Assembly: GCF_003121925.1 (NCBI RefSeq)
Contig: NZ_QEWR01000002.1
Coordinates: forward strand, 1,240,001 to 1,304,000
Origin: Ignatzschineria indica
GTDB lineage: Bacteria > Pseudomonadota > Gammaproteobacteria > Cardiobacteriales > Wohlfahrtiimonadaceae
Direction: 5' to 3'
Length of the DNA stretch: 64,000 nucleotides
A model generated the notes under the pieces. It did not search any database. It was not told the origin of the DNA and saw nothing but the letters and a program-made list of their open reading frames with translations. The position numbers were made by a program, and so were the translations under genes. This document shows positions 24,568 through 34,534 of the stretch, one piece after another (within the stretch, counting starts at the first letter, position 1; each line of letters begins with the position of its first letter).

Positions 24568-25959
24568 ATGAGCGAACAATTAATAGTCACAAACCCCGCT
24601 ACGGGAGAAACTTTAGCAAAAGTAACCATCGATAGCCCTGAAAGTATCGAGACTAAACTCAAAGTGGGATATGAAGCGTTTAAAACATTTACTAAAAGTA
24701 GTGCTTATGAGCGAGCGCAACTACTCAATCGCTGGGCTGAGCTGATTATTGAAGATCAAGAAAATTTGGCCAAAATTATGACCGAAGAGAATGGTAAACC
24801 GCTCACTGAATCTCGTGGTGAAGTGGTTTATGCGGCAAGTTATCTCACTTGGTTTGCAGAAGAGGCAAAACGGCTCTATGGTCGTACAATTCCTGCTAAT
24901 AGCACCAATAAACGACTTTTAGTCACGCGTCAGGGTGTTGGCTTAGTGGCGGCTATTACGCCATGGAACTTTCCAGCGGCAATGATGACACGAAAAGCGG
25001 GTCCTGCATTAGCGGCAGGCTGCACCTTCATTGTAAAACCGGCAGAAGATACCCCACTTACCATGATCCGTCTAGTCGAGCTTGCTCATAAAGCAGGGAT
25101 TCCTGAAGATGTGGTTCAGATCGTCAATGGTAGAGGTGCCGATATTGGCCCACTCTTTACAAGTAGCCCTTATGTTAGAAAGATCACCTTTACTGGCTCA
25201 ACACCTGTTGGAAAACAGTTAATTAAAGAGAGTGCAGATACCGTTAAACATGTCTCTATGGAATTAGGGGGACATGCCCCTTTTATTATCTGTGAAGATG
25301 CCGATATTGATTATGTGGTAACGCAAGCGATTGCTTCAAAATTCCGTAATGCAGGCCAGACCTGTGTCTGTGCTAATCGCTTTCTCGTCCATGAAGCTGT
25401 GATTGATGAGTTTAGTGAAAAATTTGCACAAGCCGCAAAAGCACTCAAAGTAGGAAATGGCTTAGAAGAGGGAGTTGAAGTTGGCCCTGTTATCAACAAA
25501 AAAGGGTTTGATAAGATTGTGGCACAAATTGAGGATGCGAAAGCAAAAGGAGCAACGGTACTTGCTGGTGGAACAACTCACTTTGATGATGAAAAAGGAT
25601 TCTATTTTGTCAATCCAACAGTATTGGCCAATGTCACGCTAGATATGAAGATTATGCAGGAGGAGACTTTCGGGCCCGTAGCACCCATTACCTCCTTTAA
25701 AAGTGATGAAGAAGCCGTTGAGATCGCAAATAGCACTCCATTTGGTTTAGCCGCTTACTTCTTTACAGATAACTATAAACGCGGTATCTACTTCCAAGAG
25801 AACCTCGACTTTGGCATTCTAGGTTGGAATGATGGTCTCCCAAGCACCGCACAAGCGCCCTTTGGTGGTATGAAAGAGAGTGGTATTGGAAGTGAAGGTG
25901 GATCAGAAGGGATTGAGCCTTATCTTCAAACCAAATATCTGTCTATTGCCGGACTTTAA
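24568..25959 (+). CDS. NAD(P)-dependent aldehyde dehydrogenase, probable malic semialdehyde dehydrogenase
   Basis: GabD-like ALDH of 463 residues. [12 protein letters not shown] (132-143), FTGSTPVGK (208-216), general base E232 in MELGGHAPF and nucleophile C266 in [11 protein letters not shown] are present with the correct 34-residue spacing. By sequence the nearest broad class is succinate-semialdehyde dehydrogenase; by context it should oxidise the malic semialdehyde released by CntAB to malate. ATAGGAG precedes the ATG. It closes the carnitine island and is followed by a strong hairpin terminator. Confidence 0.87.
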   Translation: MSEQLIVTNPATGETLAKVTIDSPESIETKLKVGYEAFKTFTKSSAYERAQLLNRWAELIIEDQENLAKIMTEENGKPLTESRGEVVYAASYLTWFAEEAKRLYGRTIPANSTNKRLLVTRQGVGLVAAITPWNFPAAMMTRKAGPALAAGCTFIVKPAEDTPLTMIRLVELAHKAGIPEDVVQIVNGRGADIGPLFTSSPYVRKITFTGSTPVGKQLIKESADTVKHVSMELGGHAPFIICEDADIDYVVTQAIASKFRNAGQTCVCANRFLVHEAVIDEFSEKFAQAAKALKVGNGLEEGVEVGPVINKKGFDKIVAQIEDAKAKGATVLAGGTTHFDDEKGFYFVNPTVLANVTLDMKIMQEETFGPVAPITSFKSDEEAVEIANSTPFGLAAYFFTDNYKRGIYFQENLDFGILGWNDGLPSTAQAPFGGMKESGIGSEGGSEGIEPYLQTKYLSIAGL

Positions 25960-26000
25960 TTCCATCATTGACGATATAACTAATAGACTTTATAAGAAAA

Positions 26001-26030
26001 AGGGCGAATCAGCATTGATTCGCCCTCTTC
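26001..26030. terminator. bidirectional intrinsic terminator
   Basis: AGGGCGAATCA-GCAT-TGATTCGCCCT (11 bp perfect). On the plus strand it is followed by CTTCATTTTC, on the minus strand by TTTTTCTT, so it can end both the aldehyde dehydrogenase transcript and the convergent ypfJ transcript. Confidence 0.88.
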
Positions 26031-26129
26031 ATTTTCTCTCTCAGATCTTCTCTACCAGATCTTCTCTATCAGCTCTTTATAGCTATGATACGAGATCTCA
26101 ATAACAGATACTTTACATAAATACTCATA

Positions 26130-27011
26130 TCAATTCTCAAAAGTATTACAAGCTTTGATATCACCACTATTAAAACCTCGCATAAACCACTCCTGACGCT
26201 CTTTAGAGGTCCCATGCGTAAAGCTGTCGGGAACAACGACGCCATTTGCCTGCTTCTGTAATCGATCATCGCCAATCGCCGCTGCCGTTTTCATCGCTTT
26301 TTCAACATCGCCAACCTCTAGGAGATTTTGCTCTTGTACCGATCGTCCCCAGATGCCGGCAAAGCAATCTGCTTGTAACTCCATCTTCACCGATAAGCGA
26401 TTCGCCTCAACCTTACTTACCCGCGCTTGTTCTTGGCGAACGGCGGTTGAAATTCCCAAAAGATTTTGTACATGATGCCCCACTTCATGGGCAACCACAT
26501 ATCCTTGAGCAAAATCACCACCGCCCCCTAAACTGCGCTTCATATCATTATAGAAGCTCAGATCGAGATAGACTTTCTCATCGGCAGGACAGTAAAAAGG
26601 CCCCATCGCCGCTTGTCCATAACCACAAGCTGTACTTGTGCTGCCACTATAGATCACTAAGGTCGGCTCACGATAACGCATTCCCTGCTCCTTAAAACGA
26701 GCTCTCCAGAGATCTTCTGTCTTAGCGAGAGCAACCGCTGTAAAGTCTGCCATTCTCTGCTCTGCAGGAGATGCTTGATAGGAAGCCTGGGATCCTTGCT
26801 GACTACTCTGCTCCATTGCCGGCATTTCGCCTTGTAGTAGTGGTGTTAAATCAAAACCAAAATAACCCGCAGCAATCACAACAGCTAAAATTGCTAAACC
26901 CGATTTCCCTTTAAGGGGCAATCCCATGCCGCCTCGCATCGGTGTTCTTCCTCGTCTTTGACCACGACGATCTTCAATATTTTGACTTTTCCGCTCATTT
27001 TCCCAACGCAT
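26130..27011 (-). CDS. ypfJ: neutral zinc metallopeptidase YpfJ family
   Basis: A 293-residue membrane-anchored protein of the putative zinc neutral peptidase family. A basic, low-complexity N-terminus (residues 1-35) precedes one membrane span (LAILAVVIAAGYFGF). The zinc motif HEVGHH is in YVVAHEVGHHVQNLLG, with a downstream ELQADCFAGIWG that supplies the third ligand. A CGYGQAAMGPFYCP segment is also typical. Substrate unknown for the family. No strong Shine-Dalgarno is visible; the start matches the family's usual opening MRWE. Confidence 0.9.
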   Translation of the reverse strand: MRWENERKSQNIEDRRGQRRGRTPMRGGMGLPLKGKSGLAILAVVIAAGYFGFDLTPLLQGEMPAMEQSSQQGSQASYQASPAEQRMADFTAVALAKTEDLWRARFKEQGMRYREPTLVIYSGSTSTACGYGQAAMGPFYCPADEKVYLDLSFYNDMKRSLGGGGDFAQGYVVAHEVGHHVQNLLGISTAVRQEQARVSKVEANRLSVKMELQADCFAGIWGRSVQEQNLLEVGDVEKAMKTAAAIGDDRLQKQANGVVVPDSFTHGTSKERQEWFMRGFNSGDIKACNTFEN

Positions 27012-27083
27012 GGCTGACTCTCTTACACTTATTGATCATTACATTTATAAAGAGAGGTAATTATGCCCTCTTTCATCACAATA

Positions 27084-27131
27084 AAAAAGCATCGCTACCA
27101 TAAATGATATCCCATCTATATAGCGATGCTT
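27084..27131 (-). terminator. intrinsic terminator after the autotransporter gene
   Basis: Minus strand AAGCATCGCTA pairs with TAGCGATGCTT around a 23-base loop and is followed by TTTTTAT, ~43 bp past the stop codon. Confidence 0.85.
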
Positions 27132-27173
27132 CCTTCAACCTCTATCCTCAATCTCGATCCTCAATCTCAATCT

Positions 27174-30100
27174 TTAAAAATCGATAGAGAAACCAACACC
27201 AACGCCCGCCTTATTTTGAGTATCATAAGAACCCTGTATCTTAAATCGAGCATCAGGAGAGATATTAAAAATAACTCCCATTGAAACTGCGGCTTCTCCA
27301 TCATAAGAACCGACACCCATGCCAAATGAATGTTTATTCGATTGGCTATAAGGAATTGAACTCATCGCAATTGCGCTAGAGATTCCTGCACTTGCAACTT
27401 TACGATTTTGTTGAACCGTTCGCTCAAGATTAGAAATCCGATTATTGTAATGATTCAAGGTATTATTGATATGCTTAATCTGATGACTATTTGAGACCAC
27501 TTGCTGTTGGGTCTCCCAAAGTTGACCGCCATTGATAGCCTCTTGGGATCCCTTTTCAATTCGACCATTAGCAACACCCACAACCTTATGACTTCCCATA
27601 TTAACTACGGTCTCTTGGTTGATTTCCCCATTTTCAGCAATAATGATCTGGTTCTTCTCACGATCTAAACTAAAGATCCCATGCTCTTGAATCTTACTAT
27701 TGAGATAGCTTAATGAATCTCCCACATTATTAAAGATATGGTCATCTCCCAAACGATATTCAGGTGTTAAGATATAGCCCTCTTTATCGATTGTTGCCCC
27801 TCCACCAAACATCTCTGCTATTGACTGATTTGAAGCATAGAGCTGTCCACCATTAATAGCATCTTTAGAGTTTTCTGCCACTAGACCATGCTTAACCCCC
27901 GTTAAAGTACGTTCATCATTACTATTGGAGATATCAAAAGTATCTGCATTTTTGCCTAGATCATTATCCACAACTAACGTTTTTTGATCTTCAGAAAGTT
28001 GAACAAGACCCGATTTTCCCTCAGCAATATTAGTAATGTTATCTTCAAGATGAGTGATACGATTTTCATGGTTCTCTAACGTTGTATCATGTTTATCGAG
28101 GCGTTTATCATGATCATCTAGGCGATCTGCCACATAACCAAAACCATCATTAACATTAGTAATCGGTTTATCTGCTTTTAATGAGTTGGTAAAATCAACA
28201 CCTTCCAACATCCCCTCCTTAACATAGGCGCTTCCCCCAAAAGCATCTGCAACTCCCTCTAGGCTCTGATGATTAAGATTTGTGATCTTCTCTATCTTTT
28301 GATCCATTTCAAAAAGCTGAGAGCCATTGACGGCATCAGTTGAATTTTGAGATATCTTCCCCCGAGCAATACCAGTTAAAACACGATTTTGCCCGCTATT
28401 TGAAAAATCAAAAATCATCGCCCCTTTTGCTAACAGATTATCAATCACAATCTTATTGTTATCGAGCTTCACTATCCCGGCAGTTCCTTGGGTAATGTTT
28501 TTGATATTAGTTGCATTCTCATTGATCCGTCTATCGTGATCATTTAAGGTTTTTCCAACATATTGGAAACCTGCTTCCACACCATCTTTAATCTCTTGCC
28601 CCTCAGGAAGTGCTAATGCGGCTGAGTAGTTCGGCTGCTTTAATTCCCCTGCTTCATTAAACTCTGCGCCGGCACCAAAGGCTTCTTCAATCCCGGCTAA
28701 GCGCTTGCCGGTCTGATGGGTGATTGTTGTAATCTGATCTCCGATCTGGAGAATATCCCCACTATTTTGAGTCACTTGTTTCTCTAGATTTGTAATATGA
28801 TTATCATGCTGTATTACTCGATCTCCAAGGTTATTGATAGTACTTTCATGATTTGTTACTCGGTCGCCCAAGTTATTAATAGTACTTTCATGGTTTTTTA
28901 TACTCTGATCGAGTTCTGTTATCTGCTGATTAGTCACATGCAATTGGCTCCCATTGATTGCATCGCTTGAAGTTTCAGAAACCTCACCAATGGCGACACC
29001 TGTTAACTTACGAGCAACAGATTTTCCTCCTTGATCTTGATCTGAGAAATCAAAAATCATCGCCCCTTTTGCTAACTGATTATCAATCACAATCTTATTG
29101 TTATCGAGCTTCACTATCCCGGCAGTTCCTTGGGTAATATTTTTGATATTAGTTACATTCTCATTGATCCGTCTATCGTGATCATTTAAGGTTTTTCCGA
29201 CATATTGGAAACCTGCTTCCACACCATCTTTAATCTCTTGCCCCTCAGGAAGTGCTAATGCGACTGAGTAGTTCGGCTGCTTTAGCTCCCCTGCTTCATT
29301 AAACTCTGCGCCGGCACCAAAGGCTTCCTCAATCCCGGCTAAGCGCTTGCCGGTCTGATGGGTGATTGTTGTAATCTGATCACCGATCTGGAGAATATCC
29401 CCACTATTTTGAGTCACTTGTTTCTCTAGACTTGTAATATGATTATCATGCTGTATTACTCGATCTCCAAGATTATTGATAGTACTTTCATGATTTGTTA
29501 CACGCTGATCGATCTGTGCTACTTTTTCATCAGTCTCAAAAAGCTGAGAGCCATTTACGGCATCAGTCGAATCTTTTTCAACACGCCCTTTTTCAATATT
29601 AACCAATTTTCGTTTTAACTTCTCATTACCAAAAGAGACCTCATTCCTATTCTCCACAATCGATTCATTACCTATTGCGATACTCTCTTCCTCTAAGGCT
29701 TGAGCGTTAATGCCCAAAGCCATAGAACCACTCTTTTCTGCCAGAGCTTGAAAACCAATTGCTGTCGAAAATATCTCTTTTGCCTTCGCTTCTGTCCCAA
29801 TAGCAGTAGCACCATATGAGCCACTGTAACTTTGTGATCCAATACTTAAACTACTCCCACCCACTGCGTGTGAATCTGCGCCAATTGCTACCGAAACATT
29901 CCCATCTGCGATAGCCTTACTACCGAAAGCAACGGCATAATGCTCATTACTCTGAGCACCATGACCAATACTAATTGAGGACTCTCCCTGAGCAACCGTA
30001 TTGCCCCCGATCGCAATCGCTTCATCTTGTAAAGTTTGGGAATATTGTCCTATTGCAATAGTTGCATTACCCAATGCTTCTGCATGATGCCCTTGTGCGA

Positions 30101-30599
30101 CGGCCGCAAGACCATCTGCTTTCGTATCAAACCCTATTGCAACCGCACCAACCTGATCTGCCTCTGAGTGAGAACCAAAGACAATTGTTTCATTAGCCTC
30201 TACAATGACATCTTTTCCAATCACAATGGGATCTGTATCACTCTCTAATTGAGCCTCTAATAATAGAGAGTAAGACGTCTGTACGGATGAGTTTTCTCGA
30301 AATAATGAGACAAGTTTTGGCGCATTTAATAAAAAGGAAAATGAACCATATTCCTCTTCATATTCTTCATAACATCCCTCTAAATCTCGCAACTTATCTT
30401 GCATCAAGATAGATATCTCCTCCGTTACCGCACCTTCTCCATGGAGAACACTCTTTGCATAAGCCATCTCCCCATAGTTTGATAGGATGATCATGAGAGA
30501 AATGCTTAGTATAGAGCGCTCTAATCTCTTACAACTCCCCTCCCATCTTGCTCTATTACTTTTTATCAAAAATCGATTCAAAAACAGATTCTTTCTCAT
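27174..30599 (-). CDS. trimeric autotransporter adhesin (YadA/Hia type)
   Basis: A 1141-residue surface adhesin. Residues 1-48 are a long signal region ending EMAYA. Residues ~135-335 are a YadA-like head with repeated A-IG--A-A-G units. Several neck motifs of the form DAVNGSQL or DAINGGQL join left-handed coiled-coil stalks rich in NHESTINNLGDRV heptads, and the last ~70 residues form the membrane anchor ending VGVGFSIDF with a terminal Phe. It should trimerise in the outer membrane and bind host surfaces. About 152 codons (455 bp) of stalk are duplicated nearly perfectly 642 bp apart, a sign of recent recombination. GGAG lies ~9 bases before the ATG. Confidence 0.95.
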   Translation of the reverse strand: MRKNLFLNRFLIKSNRARWEGSCKRLERSILSISLMIILSNYGEMAYAKSVLHGEGAVTEEISILMQDKLRDLEGCYEEYEEEYGSFSFLLNAPKLVSLFRENSSVQTSYSLLLEAQLESDTDPIVIGKDVIVEANETIVFGSHSEADQVGAVAIGFDTKADGLAAVAQGHHAEALGNATIAIGQYSQTLQDEAIAIGGNTVAQGESSISIGHGAQSNEHYAVAFGSKAIADGNVSVAIGADSHAVGGSSLSIGSQSYSGSYGATAIGTEAKAKEIFSTAIGFQALAEKSGSMALGINAQALEEESIAIGNESIVENRNEVSFGNEKLKRKLVNIEKGRVEKDSTDAVNGSQLFETDEKVAQIDQRVTNHESTINNLGDRVIQHDNHITSLEKQVTQNSGDILQIGDQITTITHQTGKRLAGIEEAFGAGAEFNEAGELKQPNYSVALALPEGQEIKDGVEAGFQYVGKTLNDHDRRINENVTNIKNITQGTAGIVKLDNNKIVIDNQLAKGAMIFDFSDQDQGGKSVARKLTGVAIGEVSETSSDAINGSQLHVTNQQITELDQSIKNHESTINNLGDRVTNHESTINNLGDRVIQHDNHITNLEKQVTQNSGDILQIGDQITTITHQTGKRLAGIEEAFGAGAEFNEAGELKQPNYSAALALPEGQEIKDGVEAGFQYVGKTLNDHDRRINENATNIKNITQGTAGIVKLDNNKIVIDNLLAKGAMIFDFSNSGQNRVLTGIARGKISQNSTDAVNGSQLFEMDQKIEKITNLNHQSLEGVADAFGGSAYVKEGMLEGVDFTNSLKADKPITNVNDGFGYVADRLDDHDKRLDKHDTTLENHENRITHLEDNITNIAEGKSGLVQLSEDQKTLVVDNDLGKNADTFDISNSNDERTLTGVKHGLVAENSKDAINGGQLYASNQSIAEMFGGGATIDKEGYILTPEYRLGDDHIFNNVGDSLSYLNSKIQEHGIFSLDREKNQIIIAENGEINQETVVNMGSHKVVGVANGRIEKGSQEAINGGQLWETQQQVVSNSHQIKHINNTLNHYNNRISNLERTVQQNRKVASAGISSAIAMSSIPYSQSNKHSFGMGVGSYDGEAAVSMGVIFNISPDARFKIQGSYDTQNKAGVGVGFSIDF
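28405..28859 (-). repeat. 455-bp direct repeat in the adhesin stalk, copy nearer the C-terminus
   Basis: Aligns without gaps to 29047-29501 at an offset of 642 bp (214 codons) with only scattered substitutions. It encodes the stalk from the NLGDRV heptads through LAGIEEAFGAGAEF to GIVKLDNNKIVIDN. Confidence 0.92.
29047..29501 (-). repeat. 455-bp direct repeat in the adhesin stalk, copy nearer the N-terminus
   Basis: Partner of 28405-28859; same frame and no indels. Unequal recombination between the two would delete or add 214 codons without breaking frame. Confidence 0.92.
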
Positions 30600-31141
30600 C
30601 TGAAATACTCCTTTAAAGTTTTAATATAAATAAAAACTATAGGTATGTTTTTTGAACTTCATGGAGAAAAGATAAAAAATTATTTTCAAATAAATAGTAA
30701 AAAACATTAAAAAATTATTAGGATGATTTTCACAGAGCAACCTTAAAACTGCACAATCCCCCTATATATCTAACGATAAGGGAAAAATAAATTGAAAATA
30801 AATTAAAAATAAAATCAAAAAAATATAACAATCAGATTTTTTCTTTAAGAAAAAAGTAATTAACCCTTATTAAAAAGTAGTCGACAATTTAATATTTCAT
30901 TAAAAAAGAACTAACTTTATAAGTTTTATATAAAAAAATGATATACCTAAAAATAGGAAAAATTAGTCGATATACAAAATAACGATCGTTAAGGCTTAAC
31001 AATAAAAAAGCGACATAATTAGGAGAGGGAGATCATTTGAAAGAGATTCGCAAAGTAGCAAAAAAGTGGCAAAATAGCTGAAAGTAGAACTATCTTTAAA
31101 ATCAACTCACGAATTTCATGAAGGATTCTTAGAGCGCAATT
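30600..31141. promoter_or_regulatory. very AT-rich divergent region between adhesin and recG
   Basis: No ORF. The stretch 30620-31000 is extremely AT-rich with many A- and T-tracts (for example near 30660-30720 and 30780-30870), well beyond the rest of the window. It should carry both the adhesin and the recG promoters and has the composition of an H-NS-type silencer target. Confidence 0.6.
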
Positions 31142-33193
31142 GTGGAAACTTTAAAAAACCGACCTATTACAGCACTAAAAGGGGTAGGGCCGAAAATGGC
31201 TGAAACATTAGAAAAGTTGAGAATTAAGAGCTATCTTGATCTCCTTTTCCATCTACCATTTCGTTACCAAGATCGAACGCGCATTACACCGATCGCCCTA
31301 CTCCAGCCTTCACAAATCGCCATTATTGAAGGAGAGATCTTTAAAAAGGAGATGACTCATGGTCGTCGCCCTACTCTTCTTGTTTGGCTTAAAGATGAGA
31401 GCGGCGTTATTGCTGTTCGTTTTTTTAATTTTTACACCAGTATGATTAAGCGCTTTGATGCGCTAAAAGTATTACGTTGCTACGGCGAAGTACGTTACGG
31501 GCTTAACCGCTTAGAGATGAGCCACCCCGAAGTTCTCAACTTTGCCGATCAAAATGTTGAGTTAGAAGAGCGCATGACACCGATCTACTCCCTCACTGCC
31601 GGCATCACCCAAAAACAGATGCAAGCATTGATCAACAATCTACTCGAAGAGTTACAAGATGAACACTTCCCCGCATTCTTAGAAGAGAGAGAGACTAATC
31701 TAAAAGATGCACTCTACTTCCTGCATAAGCCACCCACAGATGTCAATATTGAGCGGTTAGAGAAGAAGCATTATCCCGTTCAAGAAATTCTTGCACTTGA
31801 AGAGATTGTCGCCCATCAAGTAGCGCTTAAAAAATCACGCAATCGCTTCTTCCAAGAGAGAGCAAATCCGATCTATCTCGATCCTGAGGCCCTTGATACC
31901 TTTAAAGGAAGCTTAGGCTTTACCTTAACGAATGCACAAGAGCGTGTTGTGAAAGAGATTGAAAATGATATCCAATCCCACTCTCCGATGATGCGTCTTG
32001 TGCAGGGCGATGTCGGCTCTGGTAAAACAGTTGTTGCTGCAAGCGCATTAATTCATGCGGCAAAGGCCGGATTTCAAGCGGTCTTTATGGCTCCGACAGA
32101 ACTTCTCGCAGAGCAACATGCCATCAATCTAGAACGTTGGTTGACTCCACTAGGGATTAAAACAGCACTCTTAACAGGGAGATTAACGGAAAAACAGAAA
32201 CGAGAACGTGTTGAAGAGATTGCGACAGGCCAAATTGATGTCATTATTGGCACACATGCCCTCTTTCAAGAGAGTGTCTCCTATCAAGCACTCAACCTCG
32301 TTGTGATCGATGAACAGCATCGATTTGGGGTTGAGCAACGTCTAATGCTACAAAAGAAAGCGCCTGAGGGTTTCACGCCTCATCAATTGATGATGACGGC
32401 AACACCTATTCCCCGAACATTAGCGATGACGCTCTACGCCGACCTTTCAAGCTCTGTGATTGATGAGTACCCACCGAACCGTATCCCGATCACTACCTCT
32501 GTCGTGAGTGATAAAGCTCGCGACAAAGTGATTGAGCGCGTTAAAAAACAGTGTGAAGAAGGGACTCAAGTCTATTGGGTCTGTACATTGATTGAAGAAT
32601 CGGAGCAACTCCCGGCAAAAGCTGCAGAAATGGCATACGCTGATCTTTGCGAAAAATTGCCAAATCTTCGTATCGGCTTAATTCATGGACGCTTAAAGAG
32701 TGCTGAAAAAGAGGCGGTCATGAATGCTTTTAAAGCGCATGAACTCGATATTTTAGTGGCAACAACAGTCATTGAAGTGGGTGTCGATGTTCCCAATGCA
32801 TCGATTATGGTGATTGAAAATGCCGAACGCCTTGGGCTCTCCCAACTCCACCAATTAAGAGGTCGCGTTGGTCGTGGATCAAAAGCCTCTTTCTGCCTCT
32901 TGATCTACTCTCCCCCACTCTCCCATATGACTCGAGAGCGGTTAGAGATTATGCAGCTAACCAATGATGGTTTTGAGATAGCAGAAAAAGACTTTGAACT
33001 TCGCGGCGCCGGCGATATTTTTGGCACACGTCAAACCGGAGAATTTCAATTTAAAATGGCCGATCTCTTTGAACATCAACATCTTATTGAGAAGGCGACC
33101 GCTATTGCCGATAACGTCATTAAAGATGATCAGCTCAGTCAAAAGTTGATCGATCGCTGGATTGGTGAGAGTAATGAATTTATCTGGAGTTAA
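31142..33193 (+). CDS. recG: ATP-dependent DNA helicase RecG
   Basis: Branch-migration helicase that processes stalled forks and Holliday junctions. Length 683 residues (693 in E. coli). N-terminal wedge/OB domain (LKGVGPKMAETLEKL at the start), Walker A GDVGSGKT near residue 290, the DEQHRFG box near 387, MTATPIPRTLAMT, and C-terminal VGRGSKASFCLL and RGAGDIFGTRQ are all diagnostic. The start is GTG; the codon before is ATT and the upstream ATG in the region meets a stop. The ribosome site is weak (AAGGA about 16 bases away), so low expression is likely. Confidence 0.95.
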   Translation: METLKNRPITALKGVGPKMAETLEKLRIKSYLDLLFHLPFRYQDRTRITPIALLQPSQIAIIEGEIFKKEMTHGRRPTLLVWLKDESGVIAVRFFNFYTSMIKRFDALKVLRCYGEVRYGLNRLEMSHPEVLNFADQNVELEERMTPIYSLTAGITQKQMQALINNLLEELQDEHFPAFLEERETNLKDALYFLHKPPTDVNIERLEKKHYPVQEILALEEIVAHQVALKKSRNRFFQERANPIYLDPEALDTFKGSLGFTLTNAQERVVKEIENDIQSHSPMMRLVQGDVGSGKTVVAASALIHAAKAGFQAVFMAPTELLAEQHAINLERWLTPLGIKTALLTGRLTEKQKRERVEEIATGQIDVIIGTHALFQESVSYQALNLVVIDEQHRFGVEQRLMLQKKAPEGFTPHQLMMTATPIPRTLAMTLYADLSSSVIDEYPPNRIPITTSVVSDKARDKVIERVKKQCEEGTQVYWVCTLIEESEQLPAKAAEMAYADLCEKLPNLRIGLIHGRLKSAEKEAVMNAFKAHELDILVATTVIEVGVDVPNASIMVIENAERLGLSQLHQLRGRVGRGSKASFCLLIYSPPLSHMTRERLEIMQLTNDGFEIAEKDFELRGAGDIFGTRQTGEFQFKMADLFEHQHLIEKATAIADNVIKDDQLSQKLIDRWIGESNEFIWS

Positions 33194-33307
33194 TAGATGG
33201 AGCTAATAGATAATAGATTGAGAAAAAGATGAAGGTTGGACTATCTATATTGGCAACACAGAAATAGCCCCATCAATCTGAGCACCTTCCAATCCCTCTT
33301 ACCACTC

Positions 33308-34126
33308 CTACTCCATTAGTGATGATAGATCCGCGCTTAAAATATCTGTAATAAAATCGTGCCCCGGTGCTTGAGTGATAAGAAATTCACTACGATTTCT
33401 AATCAATGCTAACTTTGCTGTAATACTGCTTGCCCAAAAGACAGGGACTTCATCTTCAGCTAACAGTAGAGGCGCACCAAAATCGGGCGCACGAAGATCC
33501 TTAATTCCGATCAACTCTGGATCTCCAATATGAATCGGCGCACCATGGATATCTTCTAACAGACTTGTGATCTTCATCGTTTTCATCAAATCTTGACGTT
33601 TGATTGGACGCATACTGACCACAAGCGGCGAACTAAGGTGACCACTTGGAATCGTCTTAATATTGGTAATAAAGAGCGGAATATCATAGCCATCATCTAC
33701 ATGTCGCAATTGAACGCCGGCAAATTGTAAGACTGCCTCAAAACTACGGCTACAGCCTAATAGAAAACTGACCAAATCGGGACGCCAGTAGCGCTCTAAG
33801 GAATCGGCTTCGCCCACCAACTCTCCCCGCTCATAGATCGAATAACGAGAAATATCTCGCGTAATATCAGAACCTGGGGCAGTGAGACGAAATTCTTTCG
33901 ATCCCGCATCCGATACCTCTAGGACCGGACACGCTTTTGAATTTCGCTGTGTATAGACTAAAAAATCATATGCCTCACTCTTAGGAATAACAATCAGTGT
34001 TCCTTTTGTATAACGCGTTGCCATCTTTGCCGTTGGCTCTCGCAATCTCCCTTCCCGAATTAATTCTCGAACCTTCTGCGGCAGTAATTGCTGAAGAACC
34101 TCACTATTGTAATTATTATCCAACAT
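33308..34126 (-). CDS. YcsI/DUF1445 family protein (putative hydro-lyase / D-glutamate cyclase family)
   Basis: A 272-residue cytosolic protein of the DUF1445 family. Matching segments are ACPVLEVSDAGSKEF, the DLVSFLLGCSRSFE motif with its cysteine, a central PLVVSMRPI, HGAPIHIGDPELIGI and the C-terminal VPVFWASSIT with APGHDFITDI. Members are annotated as putative hydro-lyases; the mitochondrial homologue is D-glutamate cyclase. Bacterial members often sit beside LamB/YcsF 5-oxoprolinase genes, but none is seen here. GGGAAAAT precedes the ATG; the gene is convergent with recG. Confidence 0.85.
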   Translation of the reverse strand: MLDNNYNSEVLQQLLPQKVRELIREGRLREPTAKMATRYTKGTLIVIPKSEAYDFLVYTQRNSKACPVLEVSDAGSKEFRLTAPGSDITRDISRYSIYERGELVGEADSLERYWRPDLVSFLLGCSRSFEAVLQFAGVQLRHVDDGYDIPLFITNIKTIPSGHLSSPLVVSMRPIKRQDLMKTMKITSLLEDIHGAPIHIGDPELIGIKDLRAPDFGAPLLLAEDEVPVFWASSITAKLALIRNRSEFLITQAPGHDFITDILSADLSSLME

Positions 34127-34534
34127 ATTTTCCCAATGACTTCAAAGTTATCCCAAATATAAATAGAGCCTTAGATAGTAAATTCGATAAAAATTTACTA
34201 TTGGCATCTCTATTGGTATTTAAGGGCTCCTGCGCTATCGATCAATCGAAGGCCTCCTTTTTATACTCCATCGATTATTATATCAATGGTGCATATTTTA
34301 GTCCTCAATCTTTTACATTTATTGATAAATAAAGAGGGAGGGATGAAGAGAGGGATGAAGAGATAGATCAACAGAGCTAAAAAAGCTACCGATCAAAAAT
34401 AGGTCCCATTGCAGAATAAACCATCGTAAAAACATTTTACTAGAGGAAGAATCAAAGCGCTTTTTCGTCTACAATAGAGCTTATTAATCACCTCCTAAAA
34501 TTACCATATCGATCTATACTAAAGTGAATAACCG
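34127..34534. other. divergent intergenic region between the DUF1445 and ion-channel genes
   Basis: No convincing gene. It holds a perfect 9-bp inverted repeat TAGTAAATT (34177-34185) / AATTTACTA (34192-34200), 51-74 bp ahead of the DUF1445 start, and a 12-bp GAGGGATGAAGA pair near 34341-34365. Confidence 0.55.
34177..34200. promoter_or_regulatory. perfect inverted repeat upstream of the DUF1445 gene
   Basis: TAGTAAATT-CGATAA-AATTTACTA, 9-bp perfect arms with a 6-base spacer; candidate operator. No cognate regulator is adjacent. Confidence 0.4.

Noticed and set aside
33997-34332. 111-residue plus-strand ORF overlapping the DUF1445 gene start
   Set aside because: Antisense to a well-supported gene, low-complexity translation and no ribosome site.
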